Assembly: GCA_027493945.1 (NCBI GenBank) | Contig: JAOSJU010000001.1 | Coordinates: 3,034,484 to 3,098,483 of the forward strand | Source of the DNA: Burkholderiaceae bacterium | Lineage (GTDB): Bacteria; Pseudomonadota; Gammaproteobacteria; Burkholderiales; Burkholderiaceae_E | Length of the DNA stretch: 64,000 nucleotides | Direction of reading: 5' to 3' | Shown: in pieces, positions 53,077 through 62,043 of the stretch | Layout of the letters: every line of letters starts with the position of its first letter | Numbering within the stretch: the stretch's first letter is position 1 | The notes under the pieces: model-generated | What the model was told of the DNA's origin: nothing | Databases searched by the model: none | Seen by the model: the letters and a program-made list of their open reading frames with translations, nothing else | Program-made: the position numbers and the translations under genes

Positions 53077-53613
53077 GTGACTGCACCTGCCGCCGCGAGC
53101 CCGAACCCGGACGCCACGGTCGCCGGCGCGCCGCGCGCGGCCGCCCCGGCGCGCAGCGGTGCCGCTGCAGCGGTCGGCGGCCCGCCGGCCTTCTCGATCG
53201 CGGTGCGCGTCTACTACGAAGACACCGACGCCGGCGGCATCGTCTACTACGCCAACTGGCTGCGCTACTTCGAGCGTGCCCGCACCGACTGGCTGCGCGC
53301 GCTCGGTGCCGCGCACGCGCGGCTCGCCGACGAGGCCGGCCTGGTCTTCGTGGTGCGCGAGATCGCGGTCGACTACCGCCGTCCGGCGCGACTCGACGAC
53401 CTGCTGCAAGTGGAGGTGCGGCTGCTCGAAGCCCGGCGCGCCTCCTGGACGCTGTGGCAGTGCGCGCGGCTCGACGGACACCCCGATCCGCTGGTCACGG
53501 CCACCGTGCGCATCGCGACGATCCGGCGCGACGACGGCCGCCCGGCGGGCCTTCCGCGCTGGCTCTCCGAACGGGTTGCCGCCGCGCTCCCCCAATCCCC
53601 TGCCCCCGAGTGA
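53077..53613 (+). CDS. ybgC: Acyl-CoA thioesterase of the Tol-Pal cluster
   Basis: The 178-residue product has an Ala/Pro-rich extension of about 40 residues and then a hotdog-fold thioesterase (VRVYYEDTDAGGIVYYANW, with the catalytic Asp). YbgC is the usual first gene of the tol-pal operon. The start is a GTG at 53077; a later start near the hotdog domain is possible. TAGAAT at 53,065-53,070 may be its -10 element. Confidence 0.9.
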   Translation: MTAPAAASPNPDATVAGAPRAAAPARSGAAAAVGGPPAFSIAVRVYYEDTDAGGIVYYANWLRYFERARTDWLRALGAAHARLADEAGLVFVVREIAVDYRRPARLDDLLQVEVRLLEARRASWTLWQCARLDGHPDPLVTATVRIATIRRDDGRPAGLPRWLSERVAAALPQSPAPE

Positions 53614-53620
53614 ACGGCGA

Positions 53621-54292
53621 ATGAACAGCGAACTGTCGGTCGTCTCGATGATCGTCAACGCCAGCGTGCTGGTGCAGCTGGTGATGGCGCTGCTGATGCT
53701 GATCTCGCTCGGCTCCTGGACGGTGATCTTCCGCAAGTGGTTCGCGATCCGCGCGGCCAGGCTCGCCACCGACCGCTTCGAGGCCGAGTTCTGGAAGGAT
53801 CGCGACCTCGGCACGCTGTACCAGCAGGTGCGCAACAGCGGGCAGGACCACGGCTCGCTCGCGCGTATCTTCGAGTCGGGCATGGGTGAGTTCCTGAAGA
53901 CCCGCCAGCAAAAGCCCGGCGACATTGCCGCGATGCTCGACGGCTCGCGCCGCGCGATGCGCGCCGCCTACCAGCGCGAGATGGATGCGCTCGAATCGAA
54001 CCTCGCGTTCCTCGCCTCGGCCGGCTCGGTCAGCCCGTACATCGGCCTGTTCGGCACGGTCTGGGGGATCATGAACTCGTTCCGCGGGCTGGCGAACGTG
54101 CACCAGGCGACGCTCGCGTCGGTGGCGCCGGGCATCGCCGAGGCGCTGGTCGCCACCGCGATCGGCCTGTTCGCCGCCATTCCCGCGGTGGTCGCCTACA
54201 ACCGTTTCGCCTACGACATGGACCGTCTGTCGACCCGGTTCGACAGTTTCATCGACGAGTTCTCCAATATCCTGCAGAGGCAGGCGCACTGA
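53621..54292 (+). CDS. tolQ: Tol-Pal system protein TolQ
   Basis: TolQ forms the proton-driven inner-membrane motor with TolR. The 223-residue protein has three membrane helices: the first near LVMALLMLISLGSWTVIF, the others in SYIGLFGTVWGI-type and ALVATAIGLFAAIPAVVAYN segments. The motif FGTVWGIMNSF is typical. It shares the last base of its stop with the tolR start. Confidence 0.95.
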   Translation: MNSELSVVSMIVNASVLVQLVMALLMLISLGSWTVIFRKWFAIRAARLATDRFEAEFWKDRDLGTLYQQVRNSGQDHGSLARIFESGMGEFLKTRQQKPGDIAAMLDGSRRAMRAAYQREMDALESNLAFLASAGSVSPYIGLFGTVWGIMNSFRGLANVHQATLASVAPGIAEALVATAIGLFAAIPAVVAYNRFAYDMDRLSTRFDSFIDEFSNILQRQAH

Positions 54293-54735
54293 TGGCTGCC
54301 GCCGCACCCCGCTCCCGCTCCGGAGGCCGTGGCCGCAGGCTCGTCAACGAGATCAACGTGGTGCCCTACATCGACGTGATGCTGGTGCTGCTGGTGATCT
54401 TCATGGTCACCGCACCGCTGCTGCCGCCGGCGGCGATCGACCTGCCGCGCGCCGGTCGCGGCAACACCCGCCCCGACCAGTACATCGAGGTGCAGGTGCG
54501 CGCCCCCGGCGACATCCGGGTGCGCGGCGTGAACACCGGCGATCCGTCGGAACGCCGCATCGGCCGCGGCGACCTCGCCGGCGCGATCGAGCAGTTGCGC
54601 GGCGACAATGCGCAGATGGCCGTCGTGATCAGCGGCGACCGCTCGGTGCGCTACGAGGCGATCATCGACGTGATGAGCGAACTGCAGAGGCTGAACGTCG
54701 GCCGCGTCGCGCTGATGGTCAAGCCTGCGAGCTGA
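54292..54735 (+). CDS. tolR: Tol-Pal system protein TolR
   Basis: The 147-residue protein has one membrane helix with the proton-binding Asp (INVVPYIDVMLVLLVIFMVT) and a periplasmic ExbD/TolR domain (VAVVISGDRSVRYEAIIDVM-like region). The gene directly follows tolQ and ends three bases before tolA. Confidence 0.95.
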   Translation: MAAAAPRSRSGGRGRRLVNEINVVPYIDVMLVLLVIFMVTAPLLPPAAIDLPRAGRGNTRPDQYIEVQVRAPGDIRVRGVNTGDPSERRIGRGDLAGAIEQLRGDNAQMAVVISGDRSVRYEAIIDVMSELQRLNVGRVALMVKPAS

Positions 54736-54737
54736 AC

Positions 54738-55770
54738 ATGCGCGCCCTGATGCCCATGGATCCACCGGCCGGCCCGCCCCCGGCAATGCCGCGCTCGGGC
54801 GGCGCCGGCCCGGTGCGCAAGCCGCCGAAGCCGAAGGGGCGCGGACGCGCGTTCGGGCTCGCGCTGGCGATGCACGGCCTGCTGCTGCTGATGCTGGTCG
54901 TCGGCATTCGCTGGCAGACGCAGCAGCCCGCCCCGGTGGCCGCCGAGATCTGGACTCCCGCCATGCCGGTCGAACCGCAGCCGAAACCGGTCGCGCAGCC
55001 CGCGCCCGAGCCGCCGGCCCGGCCGCCGGTGGCGCGCGCGCCCGAGCCGGCGCCGCCGATCGAGAAGCCCGACATCGTGCTCGAGCAGCAGCGCAAGGCG
55101 CGCGAGGAAGCCGCGCGGCGCGAGGAGGAAACGCGCCGCCAGGCCGAGAGCCGCCGCAAGGAAGCCGAGGCGCGCAAGGCGGCCGACGAGAAGGCGCGGC
55201 AGGAGCTCGCCGCCAAGCGCGAAGCCGAAGCGAAGGCGAAGCGCGAGGCGGACGCGAAAGCGAAGCGGGAGGCCGAAGCGAAGGCGAAGCGCGAAGCCGG
55301 AGGAGAAAGCGAAGCGCGACGCCGCCGAGAAAGACAAGCGCGAAGCGCAGGAGAAGGCGCGCCGCGAGCAGGACGAGAAGCAGCGCCAGGCCTATCTCGA
55401 CCGGCTGCGGGCGTCGGCCGGCACGCCTGCTGCCGGCGCGGCCAGCGGCGGCACCTCGGGCGCGCCGGGCGCCGCCGGCGGCGCCGGCACCGACACCGGC
55501 TACGTCGCGCGCCTGTCTGCATTGATCCGCTCGAACACGGTCTACCAGATACCGGCCGATCTCGCCGGCAACCCGAAGGCGGTCTTCCTCGTGAAGGTGG
55601 CGCCCGACTGCACGATCGCGTCGGTGAAGCTGCGCCGATCCAGCGGCATCGCCGCCCGGGACGAGGCGGCCGAGCGCGGCATCGAGCGTTCCTCGCCGCT
55701 GCCGCGGCAGCGCGACGGCAGCTGCCCGCCCGAGCTCGAGATCGCGCGTGGCCCGAAGGACGACCGGTGA
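54738..55770 (+). CDS. tolA: Tol-Pal system protein TolA, one frameshift
   Basis: TolA spans the periplasm and links TolQR to TolB and Pal. It has a Pro-rich start, one membrane helix (ALAMHGLLLLMLVVGI), a long Ala/Lys/Glu/Arg helix (about 110-230) and a C-terminal TonB-like domain (DTGYVARLSALIRSNTVYQI). An extra G near 55,298-55,302 shifts the frame in the helix; the true continuation EEKAKRDAAEKDKREAQEK leads to the end at 55,770. Confidence 0.92.
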
Positions 55771-55840
55771 CGGCAGCCGCCGGGCCGCGCGCTTCCGCCA
55801 CGCGGCCCCCACGCGGCCCGAGGTTCGTTCCACGCGCCGC

Positions 55841-55846
55841 TATAAT
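55841..55846 (+). promoter_or_regulatory. Possible -10 element upstream of tolB
   Basis: TATAAT stands 28 bases before the tolB ATG. No good -35 hexamer is seen at the right distance. It could give tolB-pal-cpoB an internal promoter. Confidence 0.35.
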
Positions 55847-55873
55847 TGCCGATTGACCGTCACGAGGAGTTTC

Positions 55874-57139
55874 ATGAGGAGACTGTTCCTGGCGCTGTGT
55901 CTCGCGCTGGCCCTGCCCGTCGGGCACGCCCAGATGCGCATCGACGTCTCCGGGGTGGGCGCCACCCAGTACCCGATCGCCATCGCCAGTTTCGCCACCG
56001 ACGGCCGCGTCCCGCAGGACGTCGCCAGCGTGGTCCGCGGCGATCTCTCGCGCAGCGGCGCCTTCCGCGTCATCGACCCGCAGACGACGCTGTCCGACAC
56101 CTCGTCGATCAACTTCCCCGACCTGCGCGCGCGCGGGGTCGACTCGGTGCTGGCCGGATCGGTGGCGCGCCTCGCCGACGGCCGCTACGACATCCGCTTT
56201 CGCCTGAGCGACGCGGTGCGCCAGAGCACGATCGGCGGCGAATCGCTGGTCGTGAGCGAGGCCGACCTGCGCTACGGCGGGCACCGCGTCGCCGACTGGG
56301 TCTACGAGAAGATCACCGGCGAGAAGGGCATCTTCTCGACACGCATCGCGTTCGTCTCGAAGCAGGGCAACCGCTACAGGCTCAACGTGGCCGACTGGGA
56401 CGGCGAGAACGTCGTCTCGCCGCTGACTTCGCCCGAGCCGATCATCTCTCCGTCGTGGTCGCCCGACGGCACGCGGCTCGCCTACGTCTCGTTCGAGCTG
56501 AAGAAGCCGGTCGTCTACGTGCACACGCTCGCCAGCGGGCAGCGCAAGGCGGTCGCGAACTTCAAGGGCAGCAACAGCGCCCCCGCGTGGTCGCCCGACA
56601 GCCGTACGCTGGCGGTCGCGCTGACGCAGGACGGGCTCTCGCAGATCTACCTGATCAACGCCGACGGCTCGGGCACGCCGCGGCGGCTCACCAGTTCGTC
56701 GGGCATCGACACCGAGCCGGTGTTCGCCCCCGACGGCCGCAACATCTACTTCACGTCCGACCGCGGCGGCTCGCCGCAGATCTACCGGATTTCCGTCGGC
56801 GGCGGCGACGCCACCCGGATCACGTTCGGATCCTCCTACAACGTGAGCCCGCGCATCAGCCCCGACGGAAAGACTCTCGCGTACCTGACCCGTCGCGAAG
56901 GCCGCTTCCTGGTGGCGATCCGCGAGTTGTCGGGCGGCGGCGGCGAGACGCTGCTGTCGGAGACGGGCCGCGAGGAATCGCCGAGCTTCGCGCCGAACGG
57001 ACGCTGGGTCATGTACGCCACGCAGGCCGGCGGACGCGACTCGCTGGTCGCGGTCAGCATCGACGGCCGGGTGCGCCAGCGCCTGACCTCGAACGCCGGC
57101 GACATCCGCGAACCGACCTGGGGGCCCTTCGCCAAGTGA
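55874..57139 (+). CDS. tolB: Tol-Pal system protein TolB
   Basis: TolB is a periplasmic beta-propeller that binds Pal and TolA. The 421-residue protein has a signal peptide (MRRLFLALCLALALPVGHAQ), the N-terminal alpha/beta domain (QYPIAIASFATDGRVP) and WD40-like repeats such as ISPSWSPDGTRLAYVS, PAWSPDSRTLAVAL and EPVFAPDGRNIYFTSD. ATG at 55874 has GAGGAG upstream. It is complete. Confidence 0.96.
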   Translation: MRRLFLALCLALALPVGHAQMRIDVSGVGATQYPIAIASFATDGRVPQDVASVVRGDLSRSGAFRVIDPQTTLSDTSSINFPDLRARGVDSVLAGSVARLADGRYDIRFRLSDAVRQSTIGGESLVVSEADLRYGGHRVADWVYEKITGEKGIFSTRIAFVSKQGNRYRLNVADWDGENVVSPLTSPEPIISPSWSPDGTRLAYVSFELKKPVVYVHTLASGQRKAVANFKGSNSAPAWSPDSRTLAVALTQDGLSQIYLINADGSGTPRRLTSSSGIDTEPVFAPDGRNIYFTSDRGGSPQIYRISVGGGDATRITFGSSYNVSPRISPDGKTLAYLTRREGRFLVAIRELSGGGGETLLSETGREESPSFAPNGRWVMYATQAGGRDSLVAVSIDGRVRQRLTSNAGDIREPTWGPFAK

Positions 57140-57188
57140 CAGCGAAGCTGCTCCGACGACCACGAACAGTCACCACACAGAGGGCACG

Positions 57189-57737
57189 ATGAAACCGACG
57201 ATCCGACTTGTACTGGCCGCCACGATGGCGGCGTTCCTCGCTGCATGCTCCAGCGTGAAGCTCGAGGACGAGGCCGCGGGCAAGGGTCCGGCTCCGATCG
57301 AGAGCCGCGACGGGGCGGGCGGCGCGACGGCCGGCGGCGCGAGCGGTCGCGCCGTCGAGCAGGTTTCGGTCGGCGCCACCGATCCGCTCAACGACCCGAA
57401 CAGCCCGCTGTCCAAGCGCAGCATCTACTTCGACTTCGACAGCTTCGTGATCAAGGACGAGTTCCGCGGCACGGTCGAGGCGCACGCCCGCTACCTGCTC
57501 GCCAACAACGCCAAGCGCGTCGTGATCCAGGGCAACACCGACGAGCGCGGCAGCCGCGAGTACAACCTCGCGCTCGGCCAGAAGCGCGCCGAGGCAGTGC
57601 GCCGGGCGATGTCCGCGCTCGGCGTGCCCGACCGGCAGATGGAGGCAGTGAGCTTCGGCGAAGAGCGTCCCCGCGCCACCGGCGCCGACGAGGCGTCGTA
57701 CGCCGAGAACCGACGCGCCGACCTCGTCTACCATTAA
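57189..57737 (+). CDS. pal: Peptidoglycan-associated lipoprotein Pal
   Basis: The 182-residue protein has a lipoprotein signal ending in LAAC and a C-terminal OmpA domain that binds peptidoglycan (SIYFDFDSFVIKDEFRG, GNTDERGSREYNLALGQKRA). It anchors the outer membrane to the wall and binds TolB. It lies between tolB and cpoB. Confidence 0.96.
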   Translation: MKPTIRLVLAATMAAFLAACSSVKLEDEAAGKGPAPIESRDGAGGATAGGASGRAVEQVSVGATDPLNDPNSPLSKRSIYFDFDSFVIKDEFRGTVEAHARYLLANNAKRVVIQGNTDERGSREYNLALGQKRAEAVRRAMSALGVPDRQMEAVSFGEERPRATGADEASYAENRRADLVYH

Positions 57738-57749
57738 GCGGGCATCGCG

Positions 57750-58535
57750 ATGACGCCGCGGCGCGCGCTCACCACGTTCTGGGTCGCCACCGGCCTGCTG
57801 TCGGTGGCGCCGGGCGCTCACGCGCTGTTCGAGGATGACGAGGCGCGCAGGGCGATCCTCGACGTCCGCGGCCGCGTCCAGGTGCTGCAGCAGCAGACCA
57901 ACGACCGGCTCGACGAGCTCGCGCGGCGCGTCGAGCGTCTCGAGCAGGGCTCGCGCGGCCAGCTCGAGCTGCAGTCGCAGCTCGACGCGATGCGCCAGGA
58001 GATCGCGCGGCTGCGCGGCCAGCTCGAGGTGCAGACCAACGAGCTGGTCACGCTGCAGCGCCAGATGCGCGACCAGATGGCCAACGCCGACTCGCGGATC
58101 AAGCGCTTCGAGCCGGTCAGCACGCAGATCGACGGGCGCACCGTCACGGTCGACCAGTCCGAGCAGCGCTCGTTCGAGGCCGCGCTCGCGTTGTTCCGCA
58201 ACGGCGACTTCCGCGGCGCGCTCACCGGCTTCCAGCTGTTCCAGACGCAGTACCCCGACAGTCCCTACCTGCCGAGCGTGCTGTTCTGGATCGGCAGCAG
58301 CCAGTTCGCGCTGAAGGACTACAAGGGCGCGATCGCCAGCCACCAGGCGCTGATCGCGAAGTATCCCGACAACCCGCGCGCTCCCGACGCGCTGCTCAAC
58401 GTCGGTTACGCGCAGGCCGAGAGCGGCGACCGGCGCGCGGCGCGCGGCACGCTGGAGTCGGTGATCGCGAAATACCCGCAGAGCCAGGCGGCTCCGCTGG
58501 CGAAGGACCGGCTGGCCAAGCTGCCGGCGCGCTGA
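57750..58535 (+). CDS. cpoB: Cell division coordinator CpoB (YbgF)
   Basis: The 261-residue periplasmic protein has a signal peptide, an N-terminal coiled coil ([20 protein letters not shown]) and C-terminal TPR repeats ([25 protein letters not shown]-like units such as [20 protein letters not shown]). It links peptidoglycan synthesis with Tol-Pal constriction. Its stop overlaps the queC start. Confidence 0.93.
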   Translation: MTPRRALTTFWVATGLLSVAPGAHALFEDDEARRAILDVRGRVQVLQQQTNDRLDELARRVERLEQGSRGQLELQSQLDAMRQEIARLRGQLEVQTNELVTLQRQMRDQMANADSRIKRFEPVSTQIDGRTVTVDQSEQRSFEAALALFRNGDFRGALTGFQLFQTQYPDSPYLPSVLFWIGSSQFALKDYKGAIASHQALIAKYPDNPRAPDALLNVGYAQAESGDRRAARGTLESVIAKYPQSQAAPLAKDRLAKLPAR

Positions 58536-59206
58536 TGCGCGCCGTCGTCCTGCTCTCGGGCGGGCTCGACTCGGCCACCGTGCTGGCGCTGGCCCGCGAG
58601 CAGGGCCGCGAGTGTTACGCGCTGTCGCTGCGCTACGGACAGCGCCACGCAGCCGAGCTCGACGCCGCCGCGCGAGTCGCGGCGGCGCTGGGCGCTACGC
58701 GCCACGAGATCGTCGACATCGACCTCTCGCGCTTCGGCGGCTCGGCGCTGACCGACGCGTCGATCGCGGTGCCCGAACAGGCTGGCGCGCCCGGCGCGAT
58801 CCCGGTCACCTACGTCCCGGCGCGGAACACGATCATGCTGTCGATCGCGCTGGGCTGGGCCGAAGTGCTCGAAGCCGGCGAGATCCACTTCGGCGCCAAC
58901 GCGGTCGACTACTCCGGCTACCCGGACTGCCGCCCCGAGTACGTGGCCGCGTTCGAGCGGATGGCCAGCCTCGCGACGAAGACCGGCGTCGAGGGCCGGC
59001 CGATCCGCGTGCGCGCGCCGATCATCGCGATGAGCAAGGCGCAGATCGTCCGCGAAGGGCTGCGCCTAGGCGTCGACTTCTCGATGACCGTCTCGTGCTA
59101 CCAGGCCGACGAGCGGGGACGCGCCTGCGGGCGCTGCGACGCGTGCCGGATCCGGCGCGACGGGTTCGCGGCGGCGGGGGTTCCGGATCCGACGCGGTAT
59201 CGGTGA
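58535..59206 (+). CDS. queC: 7-cyano-7-deazaguanine synthase
   Basis: QueC makes preQ0, the precursor of queuosine in tRNA. The 223-residue enzyme has the PP-loop [17 protein letters not shown] and the four-Cys zinc site near the end ([19 protein letters not shown]). The closely linked queE seen in many relatives is absent between cpoB and queC here. The gene is complete. Confidence 0.95.
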   Translation: MRAVVLLSGGLDSATVLALAREQGRECYALSLRYGQRHAAELDAAARVAAALGATRHEIVDIDLSRFGGSALTDASIAVPEQAGAPGAIPVTYVPARNTIMLSIALGWAEVLEAGEIHFGANAVDYSGYPDCRPEYVAAFERMASLATKTGVEGRPIRVRAPIIAMSKAQIVREGLRLGVDFSMTVSCYQADERGRACGRCDACRIRRDGFAAAGVPDPTRYR

Positions 59207-59490
59207 ACGGCGCTGTCCGGCGGCGCGCGCGCCTGCAACGGCGCCGACCCAGCGTCCTTCGCGCTGGTGACGGATCGCCGGCGCGACGACGGTGCCGGAG
59301 GCGGGAGCCAGCTCGGCACCTCGTCGCCGTCGTAGACGAGGCCGTACTGGGCGACTTCCTCTTCGGCGCGAAGCGCCGACGCAACGAACTCGCGCCGACG
59401 CTCCGCGAGCTCGGCACCCGGCGCTTCGGCCGTCGATCATGCTGCATGGTCGGTACGGCAGGCGTGCCCGGAACCGACGCGGCAGGTCGT
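59207..59490. other. Non-coding stretch between queC and tRNA-Lys
   Basis: No gene is recognised. Open frames here are rich in Arg and Pro and look like GC-rich chance frames. The tRNA-Lys promoter begins at its right end. Confidence 0.5.
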
Positions 59491-59519
59491 TTGACCCGGG
59501 GCGACACCCATACTAAAAT
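59491..59519 (+). promoter_or_regulatory. Sigma-70 promoter of tRNA-Lys
   Basis: TTGACC (59491-59496) and TAAAAT (59514-59519) are exactly 17 bases apart, 17 bases before the tRNA start. Confidence 0.75.
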
Positions 59520-59536
59520 TGCAGGCTTCGCAGGAT

Positions 59537-59612
59537 GGGTCGTTAGCTCAGCTGGTAGAGCAGCGGACTTTTAATCCGTTGGTCGCTGGTTCGAATCCAG
59601 CACGGCCTACCA
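59537..59612 (+). tRNA. tRNA-Lys (TTT anticodon)
   Basis: The 76-base gene has the anticodon loop CTTTTAA with TTT, a clear T arm (GGTTCGAATCC) and an encoded CCA. The acceptor arm GGGTCGT pairs with ACGGCCT, with a G-U pair at the very end where most relatives have G-C. It is followed by a terminator and by an integrase remnant. Confidence 0.94.
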
Positions 59613-59621
59613 ACATCTTCA

Positions 59622-59655
59622 AGGGGTTAGCGGCTTCTGCCAGCTAGCCCCTTTT
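59622..59655 (+). terminator. Rho-independent terminator of tRNA-Lys
   Basis: AGGGGTTAGC (59622-59631) pairs with GCTAGCCCCT (59643-59652), with one G-U pair, and is followed by further T residues. It lies ten bases after the tRNA. Confidence 0.85.
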
Positions 59656-59974
59656 TCTTGTGGGCGTCGTGTAGCCGTCATGTAGCCACGGTGGATCAAC
59701 GCAAAGGTTCCGGCCCCGGAAAGCGCACCGGAAACTGGACGTCTAGTTCGGGCGATTCGACATAGGCCTTCCGGCCGATACGGCCCGCGACCCCGATCCG
59801 GCACGATACCCGCATGAACCTGATCGTCCTCGCCGAGTCCGGCGACGCGCTGCTCGTCTGGCCCGACGGCCGCGCGATTCGCATCAGGCCCGACGGCTCG
59901 ACCGTGCCGACGACTCCCGTCCTAGTCGGTCCGTTCCTCGAGCTCGACCCAGGGTCAGACGACCTCGATCAGCT
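59656..59974. other. Debris between tRNA-Lys and the integrase remnant
   Basis: An open frame from ATG at 59814 (MNLIVLAESGDALLVWPDGR) reads through into the integrase remnant. Its first 50 residues do not match the N-terminal domain expected for such integrases, so this part is probably foreign sequence fused by rearrangement. Nothing else is recognised here. Confidence 0.4.
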
Positions 59975-60756
59975 GCGCCCCCTCGTTCCGCGCGTTGCTC
60001 ACCGCCAGCGACACCGGCCAAGCCACCGACTGCGGGAGCACTGCTCCGGGGTGTTCCGATTCGCGATTGCCGAAGGCGTGGACTTGCGTGACCCGTGCCA
60101 GGACGTTCGCGATGCCCCCCGGAAGCGTCCCGTGAAGCACCACGCCGCCATCACGAAGCCGCATGCGCTCGGTGCTCTGCTCCGTGCGATCGACGGCTAC
60201 GCAGACTCGTTCGTGGTGAAGACAGCCCTGCGGCTCGCCCCTCTGTCAATGCTGCGACCAGGGGAACTGCGGCAAGCGGTCTGGGACGAGTTCGATCTCG
60301 ACAACGGTCTGCTCTATGTGCCGTCCGCCCGACTGAACCGGACGAAGCACGAGAAGGAAAACGGTCACCCGCACTTCGTGCCGCTGGCCCGGCAGGCGGT
60401 GCAACTCCTGGCGAAGTTCTTCCAACACACCGAGCACACGGGGCCGTGTGTTGCCGGGCGAGGGCCGCAAGAGGGGCTTCATGTCCGACAACACCCTGGA
60501 CGCCGCACTCCGAAGCCTCGGTTACTCGACCGATGTGGTCACCGCTCACGGCTTCCGTGCGACCGCCAGGACGCTGATCGTGGAGGTGCTCGACTTCCCG
60601 GAGTCGGTCGTCGAAATGCAGCTCGATCACGCCGTCAAGGATGCCAATGGTCGCGCCTATAACCGCACGGCGTTCGAGCGGTTGCCCATGCAACCGGCCA
60701 GCCGGATCGACGAACTGCTGCCGTATCGCTGGCAGCCGGGTATCGCCTCAGGCTGA
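59975..60756 (+). pseudogene. Tyrosine recombinase (P4-type integrase) remnant
   Basis: The core-binding and catalytic parts are visible: SGVFRFAIAEGVDLRDPCQD, KHHAAITKPHALGALLRAID, and the first catalytic Arg in LSMLRPGELRQAV. A frameshift near 60,440-60,450 separates the second half (MSDNTLDAALRSLGYSTDVV, the His-Arg pair in TAHGFRATARTL, LDHAVKDANGRAYNRT with the Tyr). The N-terminal arm-binding domain is missing. It lies next to a tRNA gene, the common target of such integrases, so an integrated element was once here. Confidence 0.8.
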
Positions 60757-60859
60757 TTGGTCTCGCGATGATGGCGCCGCGCACGGCGTCAAGATGGGAT
60801 CGCCGCTCGCTTACCTTATACTGTCTCGGACAGATCAGCGTCGACCGCGCGGGGCCGCG

Positions 60860-61219
60860 ATGGAGCCTGAAGGCAAGACGGAGTCGCTGGTGCGGATCTC
60901 GATCCTCAGTAGAAAGCCCAGTCTCTCCTCACAAGACTTCGCTGCGGAATGGCACGGCCGCCACGCCGAACTCCTTCGAGCCTTGCCCGGCTGTCGAGGC
61001 TACATACAGAACCTCATCACAGATAGGTTTGCCAAGAATGGGGCACAGGCGCCGTACGAGGAGTTGCCGTACGACGGCATTGCCGAGCTGTATTTTGATG
61101 ACGAGCAGGCCATGCAGTTGGCATATCGGTCCGCGGCGCGTGAGGCGCTGCGAACTCACGCACGGTCGATTCTGGGCAGCATCGCCACGTTCGTGATGCG
61201 AAAGACTGGTCGTACGTGA
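60860..61219 (+). CDS. EthD-domain protein
   Basis: The 119-residue protein from ATG at 60860 has the ferredoxin-like EthD pattern: VRISILSRKPSLSSQDFAAE, WHGRHAELLRALPGCRGYIQ, and DGIAELYFDDEQAMQLAYRS. Such small alpha/beta-barrel proteins occur in catabolic gene clusters and are often of unknown role. It is opposite to the AraC remnant and may have been controlled by it. The start has no strong ribosome-binding site. Confidence 0.75.
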   Translation: MEPEGKTESLVRISILSRKPSLSSQDFAAEWHGRHAELLRALPGCRGYIQNLITDRFAKNGAQAPYEELPYDGIAELYFDDEQAMQLAYRSAAREALRTHARSILGSIATFVMRKTGRT

Positions 61220-61249
61220 TGGCTTCGAGGCAAAGGGAGGCGTACAAAG

Positions 61250-61740
61250 CAAGTCGGGCGACACTCGCGGTCGCAGGATCTGCGTTTCGCAGGGCCTCGT
61301 GCGCTCGTGCAAGCCGCACTTCCTTCAGGTACCCAAGCGGCGTCTTTCCGCGGCGGCGACGGAAACCTTCGTATATCGACTGGGCGCTCACTCGAGCGAT
61401 TCCTGCCATGGCCTGGGCGGTGAGCGCCTGATCGGCGTTGGCCTCGATGAACTCCTCAATGCGACGCACATAACGTGGCGCGGCCGCGCATGACGGCGTA
61501 TTGGGCTTTAGTTGGCAGCTGTTGGGGTGCTCGGCCAGCAAGCTCGTCATCAACGCGTGCTCGAGCTCCCGCGCCGCGATCTCTGGCAAGGATTCATTGC
61601 CCTCATCGCTCTGATGGCGAAGCACCGACGCTTACGAGATGGACGATTTTCGAGCCTGCGGATCGAGAACGGCGAGATGCTTGTATGGAGCGAAGAACCA
61701 AGCGCGAAGCGACTCCTTGAACATCTCGAACGGGTCTTAC
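61250..61740 (-). pseudogene. AraC-family regulator remnant
   Basis: The minus strand has the first helix-turn-helix of an AraC domain (RYVRRIEEFIEANADQALTA, then ARVSAQSIYEGFRRRRGKTP, LGYLKEVRLARAHEALRNAD), preceded by EIAARELEHALMTSLLAEHP as in AraC_binding_2 regulators. The second helix-turn-helix is lost after about 61,255. An in-frame TAA near 61,633 and frame changes break the N-terminal part. It once lay divergent from or beside the EthD gene. Confidence 0.65.
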
Positions 61741-62043
61741 CGAGTGCCCGCAGACGGGTGGCGAGACGGGCTCGCCCATAAGCGGGTTAGCAGAAAAGTC
61801 ACCGGGCCTTTGTCTCCTGAATCGACCGGATTTGAGAGTCTTGGTGGTGGCTGAAAGCTTCACGCACCACCGACATGGCGGGCTCGTTCTACTGACAGCG
61901 CAGCTGCCTACCCTATGCACAGGTGCGTGAGCAAGAACTGAACGCTGAAGGCGACATGCGGAGGCCGAGGCCCCATCTTGAGGTCTTGGCGGCCGGAGAG
62001 TCTGAGGCCTTCTTCTCGGCGCAGAAAAGAAAGGAAGCAACAC
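61741..62043. other. Stretch without recognisable genes
   Basis: Several short open frames are present on both strands, but none has a recognisable domain or a good start. It follows the AraC remnant and precedes the tctA stop codon, and is probably further debris. Confidence 0.45.

Noticed and set aside
54738..55856. 372-residue tolA frame without shift
   Set aside because: After about residue 190 it becomes Arg-rich nonsense, whereas the next frame holds the conserved TolA C-terminal domain.
59022..59507. Minus-strand 161-residue frame after queC
   Set aside because: Low-complexity Arg/Pro/Ser composition, overlap with queC, and no recognisable domain.
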